64,000 nt of DNA, taken from contig JBMOPO010000032.1 of assembly GCA_049325095.1 (NCBI GenBank), forward strand, positions 186,001 to 250,000, read 5' to 3'. The DNA comes from JAGPUQ01 sp049325095. Lineage in GTDB: Bacteria > Pseudomonadota > Gammaproteobacteria > Pseudomonadales > Porticoccaceae. Below are positions 28,091 to 37,999 of this stretch, one piece after another. The notes under the pieces were generated by a model. The model did not search any database. It was not told the DNA's origin and saw only the letters and a list, made by a program, of their open reading frames with translations. Position numbers and translations under genes: made by a program. Positions within the stretch are counted from its first letter, which is position 1, and each line of letters begins with the position of its first letter.

Positions 28091-29644
28091 ATGGCACACG
28101 GTCCCGCAAAAGGCATTCGCCGCTGGCTGTTCGCGACCAACCACAAGGACATTGGCACCATGTACCTGTGGTTCAGTTTCGCGATGTTTCTGCTGGGCGG
28201 CTTTTTCGCGATGGTGATCCGCGCCGAGCTGTTCGAGCCCGGCATGCAGATCGTCCAGCCCGAATTCTTCAACCAGATGACCACCATGCACGGGTTGGTG
28301 ATGGTGTTCGGCGCCATCATGCCGGTGTTCGTGGGGCTCGCGAACTGGATGATCCCGATGATGATCGGCGCGCCCGACATGGCGCTGCCGCGGATGAACA
28401 ATCTCAGCTTCTGGATTCTGCCGTTCGGCTTCACGCTGCTCGCCGCCACCCTGTTCATGGAAGGCGGGGCGCCCAACTTCGGCTGGACCTTCTACGCGCC
28501 CCTGTCGACCACCTATGCGCCCCCGACGGTCAACTTCTTCATCTTTGGGGTCCACATCATAGGCGCCTCCTCGATCATGGGCTCGATCAACATCATCGCC
28601 ACCATTCTCAATCTGCGCGCCCCCGGCATGACCCTGATGAAGATGCCGCTGTTCGCCTGGACTTGGCTGATCACCGCTTTCCTGCTGCTCGCGGTGATGC
28701 CGGTGCTGGCCGGCGCGGTCACCATGATGCTGATGGACATCAATTTCGGCACCAGCTTTTTCGATGCCGCCGGCGGCGGCGACCCGGTGCTCTTCCAGCA
28801 CATCTTCTGGTTCTTCGGCCATCCCGAGGTTTACATCATCATCATCCCGGCGTTCGGGGTGATCTCGGCGATCATTCCGACCTTCTCCCGCAAGCCGCTG
28901 TTTGGGTATTCGTCGATGGTCTACGCGACCGCGGCGATCGCCTTCCTGTCGTTCATCGTCTGGGCGCACCACATGTTCACCGTGGGCATGCCCATCGCCG
29001 GCGAGCTGTACTTCATGTACGCCACCATGCTGATCGCGGTGCCCACGGGGGTGAAGGTGTTCAACTGGATCTCCACCATGTTCCGCGGCGCCATGACCTT
29101 CGAGACGCCCATGCTGTTCGCCATCGCCTTCGTGGTGCTGTTCACCCTGGGTGGCTTCACCGGGTTGATGCTGGCCATCGCCCCGGCGGATATCCAGTAC
29201 CACGATTCCTACTTCGTGGTGGCGCACTTCCACTACGTGATGGTGGCCGGCGCCCTGTTCTCCAGTACCGCGGCGGTGTACTACTGGCTGCCCAAGTGGT
29301 GTGGCCGGATGTACAACGAGGCCTTGGGCAAGGTGCATTTCTGGGTCTCCTTCATCGGCTTCAACATTACTTTCTTTCCCCAGCACTTCCTGGGTCTGGC
29401 CGGCATGCCGCGCCGCTACGCGGACTACTCGCTGCAGTTCGCCGACTGGAACCTGGTGTCGAGCATCGGTGCCTTCATCTATGGTGCGTCACAGTTGCTG
29501 TTCCTCTACAACGTGATCGCCACCATCGTGGCGGGCAAGAAAGTGTCCGATCCCAAGGTCTGGGAAGGTGCCGAGGGCCTGGAGTGGACGGTGGCGACGC
29601 CCGCCCCCTACCACACCTTTTCCACGCCGCCGGCGGTGAAGTAG
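28091..29644 (+). CDS. coxA: Cytochrome c oxidase subunit I
   Basis: The 517-residue, 12-helix catalytic subunit holding heme a and the heme a3-CuB centre. The segment WFFGHPEVYIIIIPAFG contains the His of the His-Tyr crosslink and the D-channel Glu, so it is an A1-type heme-copper oxidase. VWAHHMFTVGMP supplies the two further CuB His ligands, and HFHYVMVAGALF the heme ligands. N-terminal TNHKDIGTMYLWFS is standard. It lies 14 bases after coxB. Confidence 0.97.
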   Translation: MAHGPAKGIRRWLFATNHKDIGTMYLWFSFAMFLLGGFFAMVIRAELFEPGMQIVQPEFFNQMTTMHGLVMVFGAIMPVFVGLANWMIPMMIGAPDMALPRMNNLSFWILPFGFTLLAATLFMEGGAPNFGWTFYAPLSTTYAPPTVNFFIFGVHIIGASSIMGSINIIATILNLRAPGMTLMKMPLFAWTWLITAFLLLAVMPVLAGAVTMMLMDINFGTSFFDAAGGGDPVLFQHIFWFFGHPEVYIIIIPAFGVISAIIPTFSRKPLFGYSSMVYATAAIAFLSFIVWAHHMFTVGMPIAGELYFMYATMLIAVPTGVKVFNWISTMFRGAMTFETPMLFAIAFVVLFTLGGFTGLMLAIAPADIQYHDSYFVVAHFHYVMVAGALFSSTAAVYYWLPKWCGRMYNEALGKVHFWVSFIGFNITFFPQHFLGLAGMPRRYADYSLQFADWNLVSSIGAFIYGASQLLFLYNVIATIVAGKKVSDPKVWEGAEGLEWTVATPAPYHTFSTPPAVK

Positions 29645-29659
29645 TCCGGTAGAGCGGCG

Positions 29660-30214
29660 ATGGCGGACTCCCGGGTCGGAAAGACGGCACTGCGCCTGGC
29701 GCTGGCCGTGCCGGTGATGTTCGCCTTTGCGGTCTTCATCATGCCGCCGCTGTATGACGTCTTCTGTGAGGTCACCGGGATCGGCGGCAAGACGGGGGGG
29801 CCTTATGTGGCCGAGACCCCTGCGGTGGACGCGGAGCGGATGGTGAAGGTGCAGTTCGTGACCACCAACAACGGCGCCATGCCCTGGGAATTTCGCCCAC
29901 CCGCGGCAGAGGTCCGCGTGCACCCCGGGGAATCGACCCGAGTGACCTTTTATGCGCGCAACCCTACCCGGGACGACATGGTGGCCCAGGCCATCCCCAG
30001 TGTGACCCCGGCCAATGCCGCGCAGTACCTGCACAAGACGGAGTGCTTCTGCTTCAACCGGCAGCCGCTCCGGGCCGGTGAGGACGCGCACATGCCGGTG
30101 GTTTTTTTCGTGGATCCGGAGTTGCCGGAAGCGGTGAGGACGATCACGCTGTCCTACACCCTGTTCGATGTCACCGACCGGCAGGCCGCCGAGGTGGCTG
30201 GCGTGACCAATTGA
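29660..30214 (+). CDS. ctaG: Cytochrome c oxidase assembly protein Cox11/CtaG (CuB insertion)
   Basis: A 184-residue membrane-anchored copper chaperone that delivers copper to the CuB site of subunit I. One N-terminal membrane helix (residues about 10-30) is followed by FCEVTGIGGKTG, and by the copper-binding motif CFCF in KTECFCFNRQPL; the periplasmic beta domain ends with TLSYTLFDV. It is placed between coxA and coxC, the standard proteobacterial order. Confidence 0.95.
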   Translation: MADSRVGKTALRLALAVPVMFAFAVFIMPPLYDVFCEVTGIGGKTGGPYVAETPAVDAERMVKVQFVTTNNGAMPWEFRPPAAEVRVHPGESTRVTFYARNPTRDDMVAQAIPSVTPANAAQYLHKTECFCFNRQPLRAGEDAHMPVVFFVDPELPEAVRTITLSYTLFDVTDRQAAEVAGVTN

Positions 30215-30257
30215 GCGCCGAAACCACGGGCGCGGTTATCGAGGGGAGTTGATCAAA

Positions 30258-31160
30258 ATGGCATCCGAAAGCAGCTACTACATTCCCGAAGGCAGTTGGT
30301 TCCCGGTGGTGACCGCGACCGCGATGGGCACCATGGCGGTGGGCGCGGGCCTGGCCGTGCAGGGGTACACGGCGCTGCCGCTGCTGGCCGGGCTGGTGCT
30401 GCTGGCCGTGGTGCTGTTCTGCTGGTTCAGCACCGTGATCGACGAAAACATGCGGGGGTTGCCCAACGCCCAGGTCAAGCGTTCCTTCGTGATCGGCATG
30501 GGCTGGTTCATCTTCTCCGAAGTGATGTTCTTTGCCGCCTTTTTCGGCGCCCTGTTCTATGTGCGGATGTTCGCGGTCCCCTGGCTGGGAGGCGAGGGCG
30601 ACAAAGCGATGACCAACCAACTATTGTGGCAGGGTTTCGAGGCCCAGTGGCCGCTGATGCAAACCCCCGACCAGGTGGTCGGCGGCAGCAAGTTCGTGGC
30701 GCCGCACGAGAACATGGGGTTTCCGGGCTGGGACAAGTTTTTCGGCTGGCTGCCGCTGTGGAACACGGTGATTCTGCTGAGCTCCAGTTGGACAGTGCAC
30801 ATCGCCCACCATGCGCTCAAGCATGACAACCGCGCGCGCTTCAACCTGTTCCTGGCGATCACGGTGGCCCTGGGACTGGCGTTCATCGCCATTCAGTACG
30901 TGGAATACCACGAGGCCTATGCCGAGATGGGCCTCACCCTGAAGTCCGGGATCTATGGCACCACTTTCTTCATGCTCACCGGTTTCCACGGCTTCCACGT
31001 CTGCCTCGGCACCTTCATGTTGCTGGTCCAGTTGCTCCGGGGTCTCAAGGGACATTTCAAGCCGGACGATCAGTTCGGCTTCGAGGCCTCCTCCTGGTAC
31101 TGGCACTTCGTGGACGTGGTCTGGGTGGGCCTTTTCATTTTCGTCTACGTGCTGGGTTGA
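30258..31160 (+). CDS. coxC: Cytochrome c oxidase subunit III
   Basis: A 300-residue, seven-helix subunit III from ATG 30258 (MASESSYYIPEGSWFPVV), with GAGGGGAG just upstream. Typical segments: FSEVMFFAAFFGALFYVR, SSSWTVHIAHHALK, GFHGFHVCLGTFMLL and the terminal ASSWYWHFVDVVWVGLF. It closes the first oxidase unit; a strong hairpin with a short T-run follows. Confidence 0.97.
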   Translation: MASESSYYIPEGSWFPVVTATAMGTMAVGAGLAVQGYTALPLLAGLVLLAVVLFCWFSTVIDENMRGLPNAQVKRSFVIGMGWFIFSEVMFFAAFFGALFYVRMFAVPWLGGEGDKAMTNQLLWQGFEAQWPLMQTPDQVVGGSKFVAPHENMGFPGWDKFFGWLPLWNTVILLSSSWTVHIAHHALKHDNRARFNLFLAITVALGLAFIAIQYVEYHEAYAEMGLTLKSGIYGTTFFMLTGFHGFHVCLGTFMLLVQLLRGLKGHFKPDDQFGFEASSWYWHFVDVVWVGLFIFVYVLG

Positions 31161-31178
31161 TCCGGCGCCGACAGCGAC

Positions 31179-31213
31179 GCGGAAACGGCCAGGCCTGGCC
31201 GTTTCCGCATTTT
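31179..31213. terminator. Palindromic terminator after coxC, possibly bidirectional
   Basis: Perfect 14-base arms GCGGAAACGGCCAG/CTGGCCGTTTCCGC around a GC centre, then ATTTT on the plus strand. It lies between the convergent coxC and DUF2909 genes. Confidence 0.8.
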
Positions 31214-31243
31214 GGTGAATGCCCGAGCCGCCGGGCCTCGCCG

Positions 31244-31498
31244 TCAATCCGGTACCGCCGGCCTGACCTGACCGGGATGCAGCTGGCGATCCCAGGGTGC
31301 GGTGCTGTTCAACCGCCCCGACCAGAATCCCCAGACGATGCTGAGGATCAACGCCGTGGCCAGGGACACCCGGATGCCGAGGGCGTAGAGGGTCCGGCGA
31401 CGGGGGCTGCCGACATCCTTGAGCAGAAATACCAGTCCCGCCGAGAGGCTGATCAACAGCCCGGCGAACAGGATTACGATGAGTGCCTTGAGCCACAC
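31244..31498 (-). CDS. DUF2909 twin-transmembrane protein
   Basis: An 84-residue protein from GTG 31498 (VWLKALIVILFAGLLISL), with two membrane helices separated by a short basic loop (LLKDVGSPRRRTLYALGIRV) and a C-terminal WGFWSGRLNSTAPW. DUF2909 proteins of about 70 residues sit next to SURF1 in many gammaproteobacterial cox loci. Its function is not known. It is divergent from surf1, with 41 bases between starts, and convergent with coxC. A start further upstream (31537) is less family-like. Confidence 0.8.
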   Translation of the reverse strand: MWLKALIVILFAGLLISLSAGLVFLLKDVGSPRRRTLYALGIRVSLATALILSIVWGFWSGRLNSTAPWDRQLHPGQVRPAVPD

Positions 31499-31539
31499 GA
31501 TTGGAAACCCCACGCACAGAATCGGAAATTTAACCACAG

Positions 31540-32304
31540 ATGTCCCCAGATCCCCATCGCGAACGGGAGCGACCGCGGTTGCAATGGCAATGGAACGGCC
31601 CGCTGCTGGCCTTCTGCCTGATCGCGCTGCCGCTGACCCTGGCCGCCGGATGCTGGCAGTTGCGCCGGGCCGAGGAGAAGCGCGAGCTGTTGGCCGCGTT
31701 CGACGCCCGGGCGCAGCAGGCGCCGGTCGCCCTGGCGGAGGTCGATCCCGCTGCCGACCACCGCTACCTGCGGGTGTCGGTGGCCGGCAGGCCGGACCAG
31801 CGGCGGCAATTCCTGCTCGACAACCGGATGCGCGACGGGCGGGCCGGCTATGAGGTACTCACGCCGGTTCAGTTCGCGGAACGCCGTTGGGTATTGGTGA
31901 ATCGGGGCTGGCTGCCGCGGGGTGTCGATCGTACCCGGCTGCCGGACATTCCCCGGTTGGCGGATCGGGTTGCGCTGGTCGGCCAGCTCCATCCCCTGGC
32001 ATCGGGAGCGCTGGTGCTGGGGCCGGAGGACCCGGCCGCCGGTTGGCCGCAGGTCATCCAGCAGTCGGATCCACAACTGCTCGAACAGCGCCTGGGAGTC
32101 TCCCTGTTTCCCTATCAGGTGCGGTTGGAGGACAGCCCCGGCTTTGTCACCGGGTGGGTCACCACCAGTCTCTCGCCGGCGCAGCACCGGGGTTACGCGG
32201 TGCAATGGTTTGCGTTGGCGGTGGCCCTGGTCGTGCTGGGTCTGTTCGCCAACAGCAATTTGCCGGAGTGGTTGCGCTCCGTGCGGAGGCGGCGTGACGG
32301 CTGA
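31540..32304 (+). CDS. SURF1 family cytochrome oxidase assembly protein
   Basis: A 254-residue SURF1/Shy1 protein aiding heme a insertion into subunit I. Two membrane helices flank a periplasmic domain: the first near residues 22-38 (ending in GCWQLRRAEEKREL), the second near 224-240. Conserved pieces are FLLDNRMRDGRAGYEVLTP, VLVNRGWLPRG and HRGYAVQWFALAVALV. The following gene starts inside its last codons (11-base overlap). Confidence 0.93.
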   Translation: MSPDPHRERERPRLQWQWNGPLLAFCLIALPLTLAAGCWQLRRAEEKRELLAAFDARAQQAPVALAEVDPAADHRYLRVSVAGRPDQRRQFLLDNRMRDGRAGYEVLTPVQFAERRWVLVNRGWLPRGVDRTRLPDIPRLADRVALVGQLHPLASGALVLGPEDPAAGWPQVIQQSDPQLLEQRLGVSLFPYQVRLEDSPGFVTGWVTTSLSPAQHRGYAVQWFALAVALVVLGLFANSNLPEWLRSVRRRRDG

Positions 32305-32920
32305 GGCGTCGAAATGGCGGCAGCAGTTGCAGCTCTGGCTGATTCTGGGCATCACCGCGGGCGTGCTGGCGGGAGGCTTCCTGCTGCTGCCGCGGGATCA
32401 GGCCGGCAGGGCGCGGCTCCTGAGCGTGCTGGGCACCAGCAACCACGGGATCCTGTTGTCGCCGGTGGTGCCCATGGCCGGGTTGCGGTTGGTTTCGCCC
32501 GCCGGCGCGGCCGAGGACTGGAGCCGCTGGGCGCCGCACTGGCGGGTGGTGATCGCGGCGGCGATGCCCTGCGGCCAGCCCTGCCGGGAAGCACTCTACC
32601 TTACCCGGCAGGTCCATGTGCGGCTGGCGCGCAACGCCGGCCGTGTCGAGCGCGTGCTGCTGGCAGTCGACGATGCATTGGACGCCGAACTCGCAGCGCT
32701 GCTCGAGCGGGAGCATCCGCGGCTGCGGACGCTGTTGGTGGCTCCGGCGGAGTTCGCCCACTGGCCCGGCGCCGGGCAGATGCATTGGACGGACGGCGAA
32801 CCGCGGATTTTCGTGGTCGACCCGCAGGGCGCCGCGATACTCTATTTCACCCTGGAACACGAGGGCGCGGATTTGCTCGAGGATCTCAACCACCTGCTCA
32901 AATATTCGCCGGAACCCTGA
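32294..32920 (+). CDS. SCO-like membrane protein with CxxxC, in the cox assembly cluster
   Basis: A 208-residue protein from GTG 32294. One N-terminal membrane helix (about 14-34) is followed by a probable periplasmic thioredoxin-fold domain. It has Cys93 and Cys97 in PCGQPCREALYLTRQ, a CxxxC pair as in SCO copper chaperones, and His164 in MHWTDGEPRIFVVDPQG, at about the place of the third SCO copper ligand. Overall similarity to SCO is low. Genes of this type sit between surf1 and ctaA in Pseudomonas as hypothetical proteins. A copper or thiol role in oxidase assembly is inference. Confidence 0.75.
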   Translation: MTAEASKWRQQLQLWLILGITAGVLAGGFLLLPRDQAGRARLLSVLGTSNHGILLSPVVPMAGLRLVSPAGAAEDWSRWAPHWRVVIAAAMPCGQPCREALYLTRQVHVRLARNAGRVERVLLAVDDALDAELAALLEREHPRLRTLLVAPAEFAHWPGAGQMHWTDGEPRIFVVDPQGAAILYFTLEHEGADLLEDLNHLLKYSPEP

Positions 32921-32922
32921 TC

Positions 32923-33966
32923 ATGGCCGCCGGCGTTACCGATGCGAAACCGGGCTTTCGACTGGCGCTGGCCGCGACCTGTCTGGCCTTGGTGGTCGTG
33001 GGCCTGGGCGCTTTCACGCGACTGGTCGACGCAGGTCTGGGATGTCCCGACTGGCCGGGCTGTTACGGTCATCTGCTGTGGCCGACCGCCGACCATGAGA
33101 TCGCCATGGCGGACGCGCGCTTCCCCCAAGCCCCGGTGGAGACCGAAAAGACCTGGCCGGAAATGGTGCATCGCTACGCCGCCGGCACCCTGGCGCTGTG
33201 CATCGCCGGGCTGGCGTTGATCAGCTGGTGGCGCCGCGAGGATCGGGAATATCCGTTTCGACTGCCCATGCTGTTGCTGTTTCTGGTCGTCTGGCAGGCC
33301 TTGTTCGGGATGTGGACGGTGACCCTGAAACTCTGGCCCCAGGTGGTGACGCTGCACCTGCTGGGAGGGATCAGCACCCTCGCGCTGCTGTGGGTGCTGG
33401 CCTTGCGGCTGCGCAACGCGCCCTGGGTAGTGCCGGCGGCGCCCGCCGGCAGGCTCAGGCGGCTAAAGCCCTGGATGATTCTGGGCGTGGTGACCGTGTT
33501 CTGCCAGATTGCCCTCGGCGGCTGGACCAGCTCCAACTACGCCGCGCTGGCCTGTGCGGACTTCCCGACCTGCCACGGCCAGTGGTGGCCGGCGCCGGAC
33601 TTCGCCAGGGGGTTCGACGTGGCGCAGGAAGTGGGTCCCAATTATCTCGGCGGCCTGCTGGAGAGCGAGGCGCGCACCGCCATCCATGTGGCGCATCGGC
33701 TCGGTGCGCTGGCCGTCACCCTGGTGTTGCTCGGCCTGGCCGCGGCGCTGCTGGCCATCGACTGGACCGGAGCGCGGCGGCTGGCGGTGGCGTTGTCCGC
33801 GGCGCTGGTGTTGCAGATCGGGCTGGGGGTGGCCAATGTCCTGCTCGCCCTCCCGCTGCCGGTGGCCGTCGCCCACAACCTGGGAGCGGCACTGCTGCTG
33901 CTGGTGCTGGTAACCTTGGCGGCCCGCACCTGGACGCTGAGAGAGAGCGATGGCGACCCATACTGA
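32923..33966 (+). CDS. ctaA: Heme A synthase (COX15/CtaA)
   Basis: A 347-residue, eight-helix protein that oxidises the C8 methyl of heme O to give heme A. Duplicated four-helix modules: first TRLVDAGLGCPDWPGCYG with MVHRYAAGTLAL; second GGWTSSNYAALACADFPTCHG with HVAHRLGALAV. The His residues in the HR motifs ligate hemes, and the paired Cys are the type seen in the proteobacterial class. Starts at ATG 32923, two bases after the SCO-like gene. Overlaps ctaB by 17 bases. Confidence 0.94.
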   Translation: MAAGVTDAKPGFRLALAATCLALVVVGLGAFTRLVDAGLGCPDWPGCYGHLLWPTADHEIAMADARFPQAPVETEKTWPEMVHRYAAGTLALCIAGLALISWWRREDREYPFRLPMLLLFLVVWQALFGMWTVTLKLWPQVVTLHLLGGISTLALLWVLALRLRNAPWVVPAAPAGRLRRLKPWMILGVVTVFCQIALGGWTSSNYAALACADFPTCHGQWWPAPDFARGFDVAQEVGPNYLGGLLESEARTAIHVAHRLGALAVTLVLLGLAAALLAIDWTGARRLAVALSAALVLQIGLGVANVLLALPLPVAVAHNLGAALLLLVLVTLAARTWTLRESDGDPY

Positions 33967-34858
33967 ACCGGTTTCCGGGGCGCCGGGTTGGCGCGATTAC
34001 CTGGAGCTGTGCAAGCCCAATGTCGTGCTGGTGATGATCGTCACCGCGCTGATCGGCATGTTCATGGCGGTGCCCGGGATGGTGCCCCTCGAGGTGCTGG
34101 TGCTCGGCAACCTGGGCATCGCCCTGTGCGCGGCCGCCGCGGCCGCCGTCAATCACCTGGTCGACCGCCACATCGACCGCAAGATGGCGCGCACCCTGCA
34201 CCGCCCGGTGGCCCAGGGTCGGATCGCGCCGCTGCAGGTGATGGGCTTCGCACTGCTGCTGAGCGGTCTGGGCATGGCCATTCTGCTGCTGTGGATCAAC
34301 GCCCTGACCGCCTGGCTGACGCTGGCCTCGCTGCTGGGTTACGCAGTGGTATACACGCTGTTTCTCAAACGGGCCACGCCGCAGAACATCGTCATCGGCG
34401 GGCTGGCCGGGGCGGCCCCGCCGCTGCTGGGCTGGACCGCGGTCACCGGTGCCGTGCACGGTCATGCGCTGCTGCTGGCGCTGATCATCTTCGCCTGGAC
34501 GCCGCCGCACTTCTGGGCGCTTGCGCTGCACCGCAAGGAGGAATACGCCCGCGCTGGTGTCCCCATGCTGCCGGTCACCCACGGCGAGCGCTACACCAAG
34601 CTGCACATCCTGCTCTACACCATTCTCATGGTGTTGGTGACGCTGCTGCCCTACCTGACCGGGATGAGCGGCTGGCTCTATCTGCTCGGTGCGCTGGTGC
34701 TCGGGGCCGGATTCCTGTACTGGGCCGTTCGCCTGTATCGCGAGGCCGGTACTGCATTGGGGATGACCACCTTCAGGTATTCGATCATCTACCTGCTGGC
34801 GCTGTTTGCGATCATGCTCGCCGACCACCAGCTGGTCGCGCCCGCGCTGCCGGTGTGA
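33950..34858 (+). CDS. ctaB: Protoheme IX farnesyltransferase (heme O synthase)
   Basis: UbiA-family prenyltransferase of 302 residues that farnesylates heme B to heme O, the step before CtaA. Aspartate-rich motif NHLVDRHIDRKMART, then YTLFLKRATPQNIVIGGLAG and HFWALALHRKEEYARAGVPM; about nine membrane helices. The start at 33950 overlaps the end of ctaA, consistent with stoichiometric coupling. Also named cyoE in species with bo3 oxidase; here the cox context favours ctaB. Confidence 0.96.
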   Translation: MATHTEPVSGAPGWRDYLELCKPNVVLVMIVTALIGMFMAVPGMVPLEVLVLGNLGIALCAAAAAAVNHLVDRHIDRKMARTLHRPVAQGRIAPLQVMGFALLLSGLGMAILLLWINALTAWLTLASLLGYAVVYTLFLKRATPQNIVIGGLAGAAPPLLGWTAVTGAVHGHALLLALIIFAWTPPHFWALALHRKEEYARAGVPMLPVTHGERYTKLHILLYTILMVLVTLLPYLTGMSGWLYLLGALVLGAGFLYWAVRLYREAGTALGMTTFRYSIIYLLALFAIMLADHQLVAPALPV

Positions 34859-34865
34859 GGTCGCG

Positions 34866-35522
34866 ATGCGCGATGCACTGGATCCCCGGACCCGGCGCAA
34901 TATCCGCATCACTGTCGCGGCCGCGCTGGTCTTCGCGCTCAGCGTGCTGGGAGCCCTGGTCCACAAGCTGTCGCAACCGCGCATCCTGAGCTCCCACGAG
35001 CTGCGCGAACAACGCGTCTATGTGCTGGATTCGCCGTCCGCGGTGCAGCCGCTGGCGCTGACCGATCATCGGGGTTCGCCGTTCACCCGCGAACGCCTGA
35101 AGGGCCACTGGACGCTGGCATTCTTCGGTTTCACCTCCTGCACCGATATCTGCGGCCCCACCATGGCGACCTTGGCCCGCATGTATCGCGAACTGAAACC
35201 CGCCGAGCAGGCGGACTTGCAGGTGCTGCTGATCACCGTCGATCCGGCCCGCGACACTCCGGAAGTGCTGGCCCAATACGTGACCGGCTTCCAGCCGGAG
35301 TTTTGGGGCCTCACCGGAGAGCCGGCGCAGCTTCGCAAGCTGGCGCTGGAGTGGCAGTCGGGATTCGAGCCGGCGACCGCGACCGGCGGCGATTACCAGG
35401 TGGAGCACAGCGGGAACCTGGTCTTGATCAATCCGGCGGGCGAACTGCACGCCTTCCTGCGGCCGCCCTTCGAGCACGGCGCATTGCGGGTGATCTGGCG
35501 CTCGCTGCGGGCGACCTACTGA
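34866..35522 (+). CDS. SCO1/SenC copper chaperone
   Basis: A 218-residue membrane-anchored thioredoxin-fold protein that helps build the CuA centre of subunit II. One N-terminal helix (about residues 16-36), then FFGFTSCTDICGPTMATL with Cys92 and Cys96, VDPARDTPEVLAQY, and His181 in VEHSGNLVLINP. All three copper ligands are present. It ends the cox assembly run; its stop overlaps the convergent DUF1330 gene by seven bases. Confidence 0.94.
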   Translation: MRDALDPRTRRNIRITVAAALVFALSVLGALVHKLSQPRILSSHELREQRVYVLDSPSAVQPLALTDHRGSPFTRERLKGHWTLAFFGFTSCTDICGPTMATLARMYRELKPAEQADLQVLLITVDPARDTPEVLAQYVTGFQPEFWGLTGEPAQLRKLALEWQSGFEPATATGGDYQVEHSGNLVLINPAGELHAFLRPPFEHGALRVIWRSLRATY

Positions 35523-35830
35523 CCGGTTTCCCCGCCGCCGGCGGCGACACCCGCCACCGCCAGCATCCGCGATCGTGCGGCGCGCCAGCGCAGTGCCCGA
35601 ACCTCGCGGTACTCGGGAGAATCATGCCAGGCCCGGGCCCGCTCCAGGGACTCGAACTCCAGGATCACCAGGCGCTGCGGCCGCCAGTCGCCCTCCAGGC
35701 TCGCGGTCTCGCCGCCCCGGGCGAGGTAGCGGCCGCCGTAGGCCGCCACCGTGGCCGGCGCCAACTGCTTGTAGCGCTCGTACAGTGCGGCGTCAGCGAT
35801 TTCGATCTCGACGATCACATAGGCCGTCAT
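35516..35830 (-). CDS. DUF1330 protein
   Basis: A 104-residue dimeric alpha-beta barrel (ferredoxin-like) domain protein from ATG 35830 (MTAYVIVEIEIADAALYERY). Family landmarks are APATVAAYGGRYLARGG and RLVILEFESLERARAWHDSPEY. No enzymatic function is known for most members. It is convergent with the SCO1 gene, the stops overlapping by seven bases, and divergent from trpB. Confidence 0.88.
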   Translation of the reverse strand: MTAYVIVEIEIADAALYERYKQLAPATVAAYGGRYLARGGETASLEGDWRPQRLVILEFESLERARAWHDSPEYREVRALRWRAARSRMLAVAGVAAGGGETGQ

Positions 35831-35970
35831 GGCGGATCTCCGCGCGGGGAAAACCGCATGGTTTCCCGATTGCCCGGCCGGCGCAAGCCGCGGCCATGCG
35901 CTTTGGCTGCGCTTGTTGCCCCACCGCCCCTTGGCTACCATGGGCGCCCGCGATCGACGCCCTGGTTTCC

Positions 35971-37210
<1,240 letters not shown>

Positions 37211-37221
<11 letters not shown>

Positions 37222-37999
37222 AGCCTATCTGCGCGAACGCCTGGTTCGCAAACCCCTGCTGGTCATGACCCATGTGGTGTGCGGTTATCCGTCGTTCGAG
37301 GACAACCTGCGCGCGCTGGAGGTGATGGCCGAGTTCGACGTCGACCTGGTCGAGTTGCAATTTCCCTTTTCGGAGCCTTCGGCGGACGGGCCGAGGTTCG
37401 TGCACGCCAACCAGGTGGCCATCGAGCGGGGTACCCATACCCGGGACTGCTTCGCGTTCATGGCCCGCGCCGCCCGGCGGTTTCCGTTCAGGCTGCTGAT
37501 GATGGGTTACTACAATACGGTGTTCAAAATGGGCGAGGCCGCCTTCGTCGAGCGGCTCGCCGCCGCCGGGGGCAGCGGCATGATCGTCCCGGACCTGCCG
37601 CTGGAAGAGGCCGGAACGCTGCGCCGCCTGGCCGCCGAGCGCGATCTGGATCCCATCCTGTTGATGGCGCCCACCAACACCGATGCCCGCCTGGCGCAGT
37701 TGGGCGAGGCGGCCCGGGGCTTCGTCTACGCGGTAGCGCGCAAAGGGGTGACCGGCAGCAAGACCGCCATGGACGAGGATCTCGAGGCCTTCATCGGCCG
37801 TTGCCGCCGCGCCACCAGGGTGCCGGTGGGTGTCGGCTTCGGCATCGGCAGCCGCTCCGATATGGAATTTCTGCGGGGGCGGGCGGACATCGCCATCATC
37901 GGCACCGCGGCGCTCGCGGCCTGGGAAGACGGCGGCGAATCCGGGTTGCGCGCGTTTCTCTCCGGGCTGCTGGGCGCGCCTCAGGGCCAGGGCGCGTAG
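37211..37999 (+). CDS. trpA: Tryptophan synthase alpha subunit (divergent)
   Basis: A 262-residue TIM barrel cleaving indole-3-glycerol phosphate. Both catalytic acids are present: Glu48 in VELQFPFSEPSADGP and Asp59 in the same motif. The usual TrpA motif is LELGVPFSDPLADGP, so several positions are changed. VARKGVTGSKT (loop 6) and VGFGIGSRSD (phosphate loop) are intact. The N-terminus (MTHVVCGYPSFEDN) also differs from enteric TrpA. It runs 19 bases into the convergent alanine dehydrogenase gene. Confidence 0.88.
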
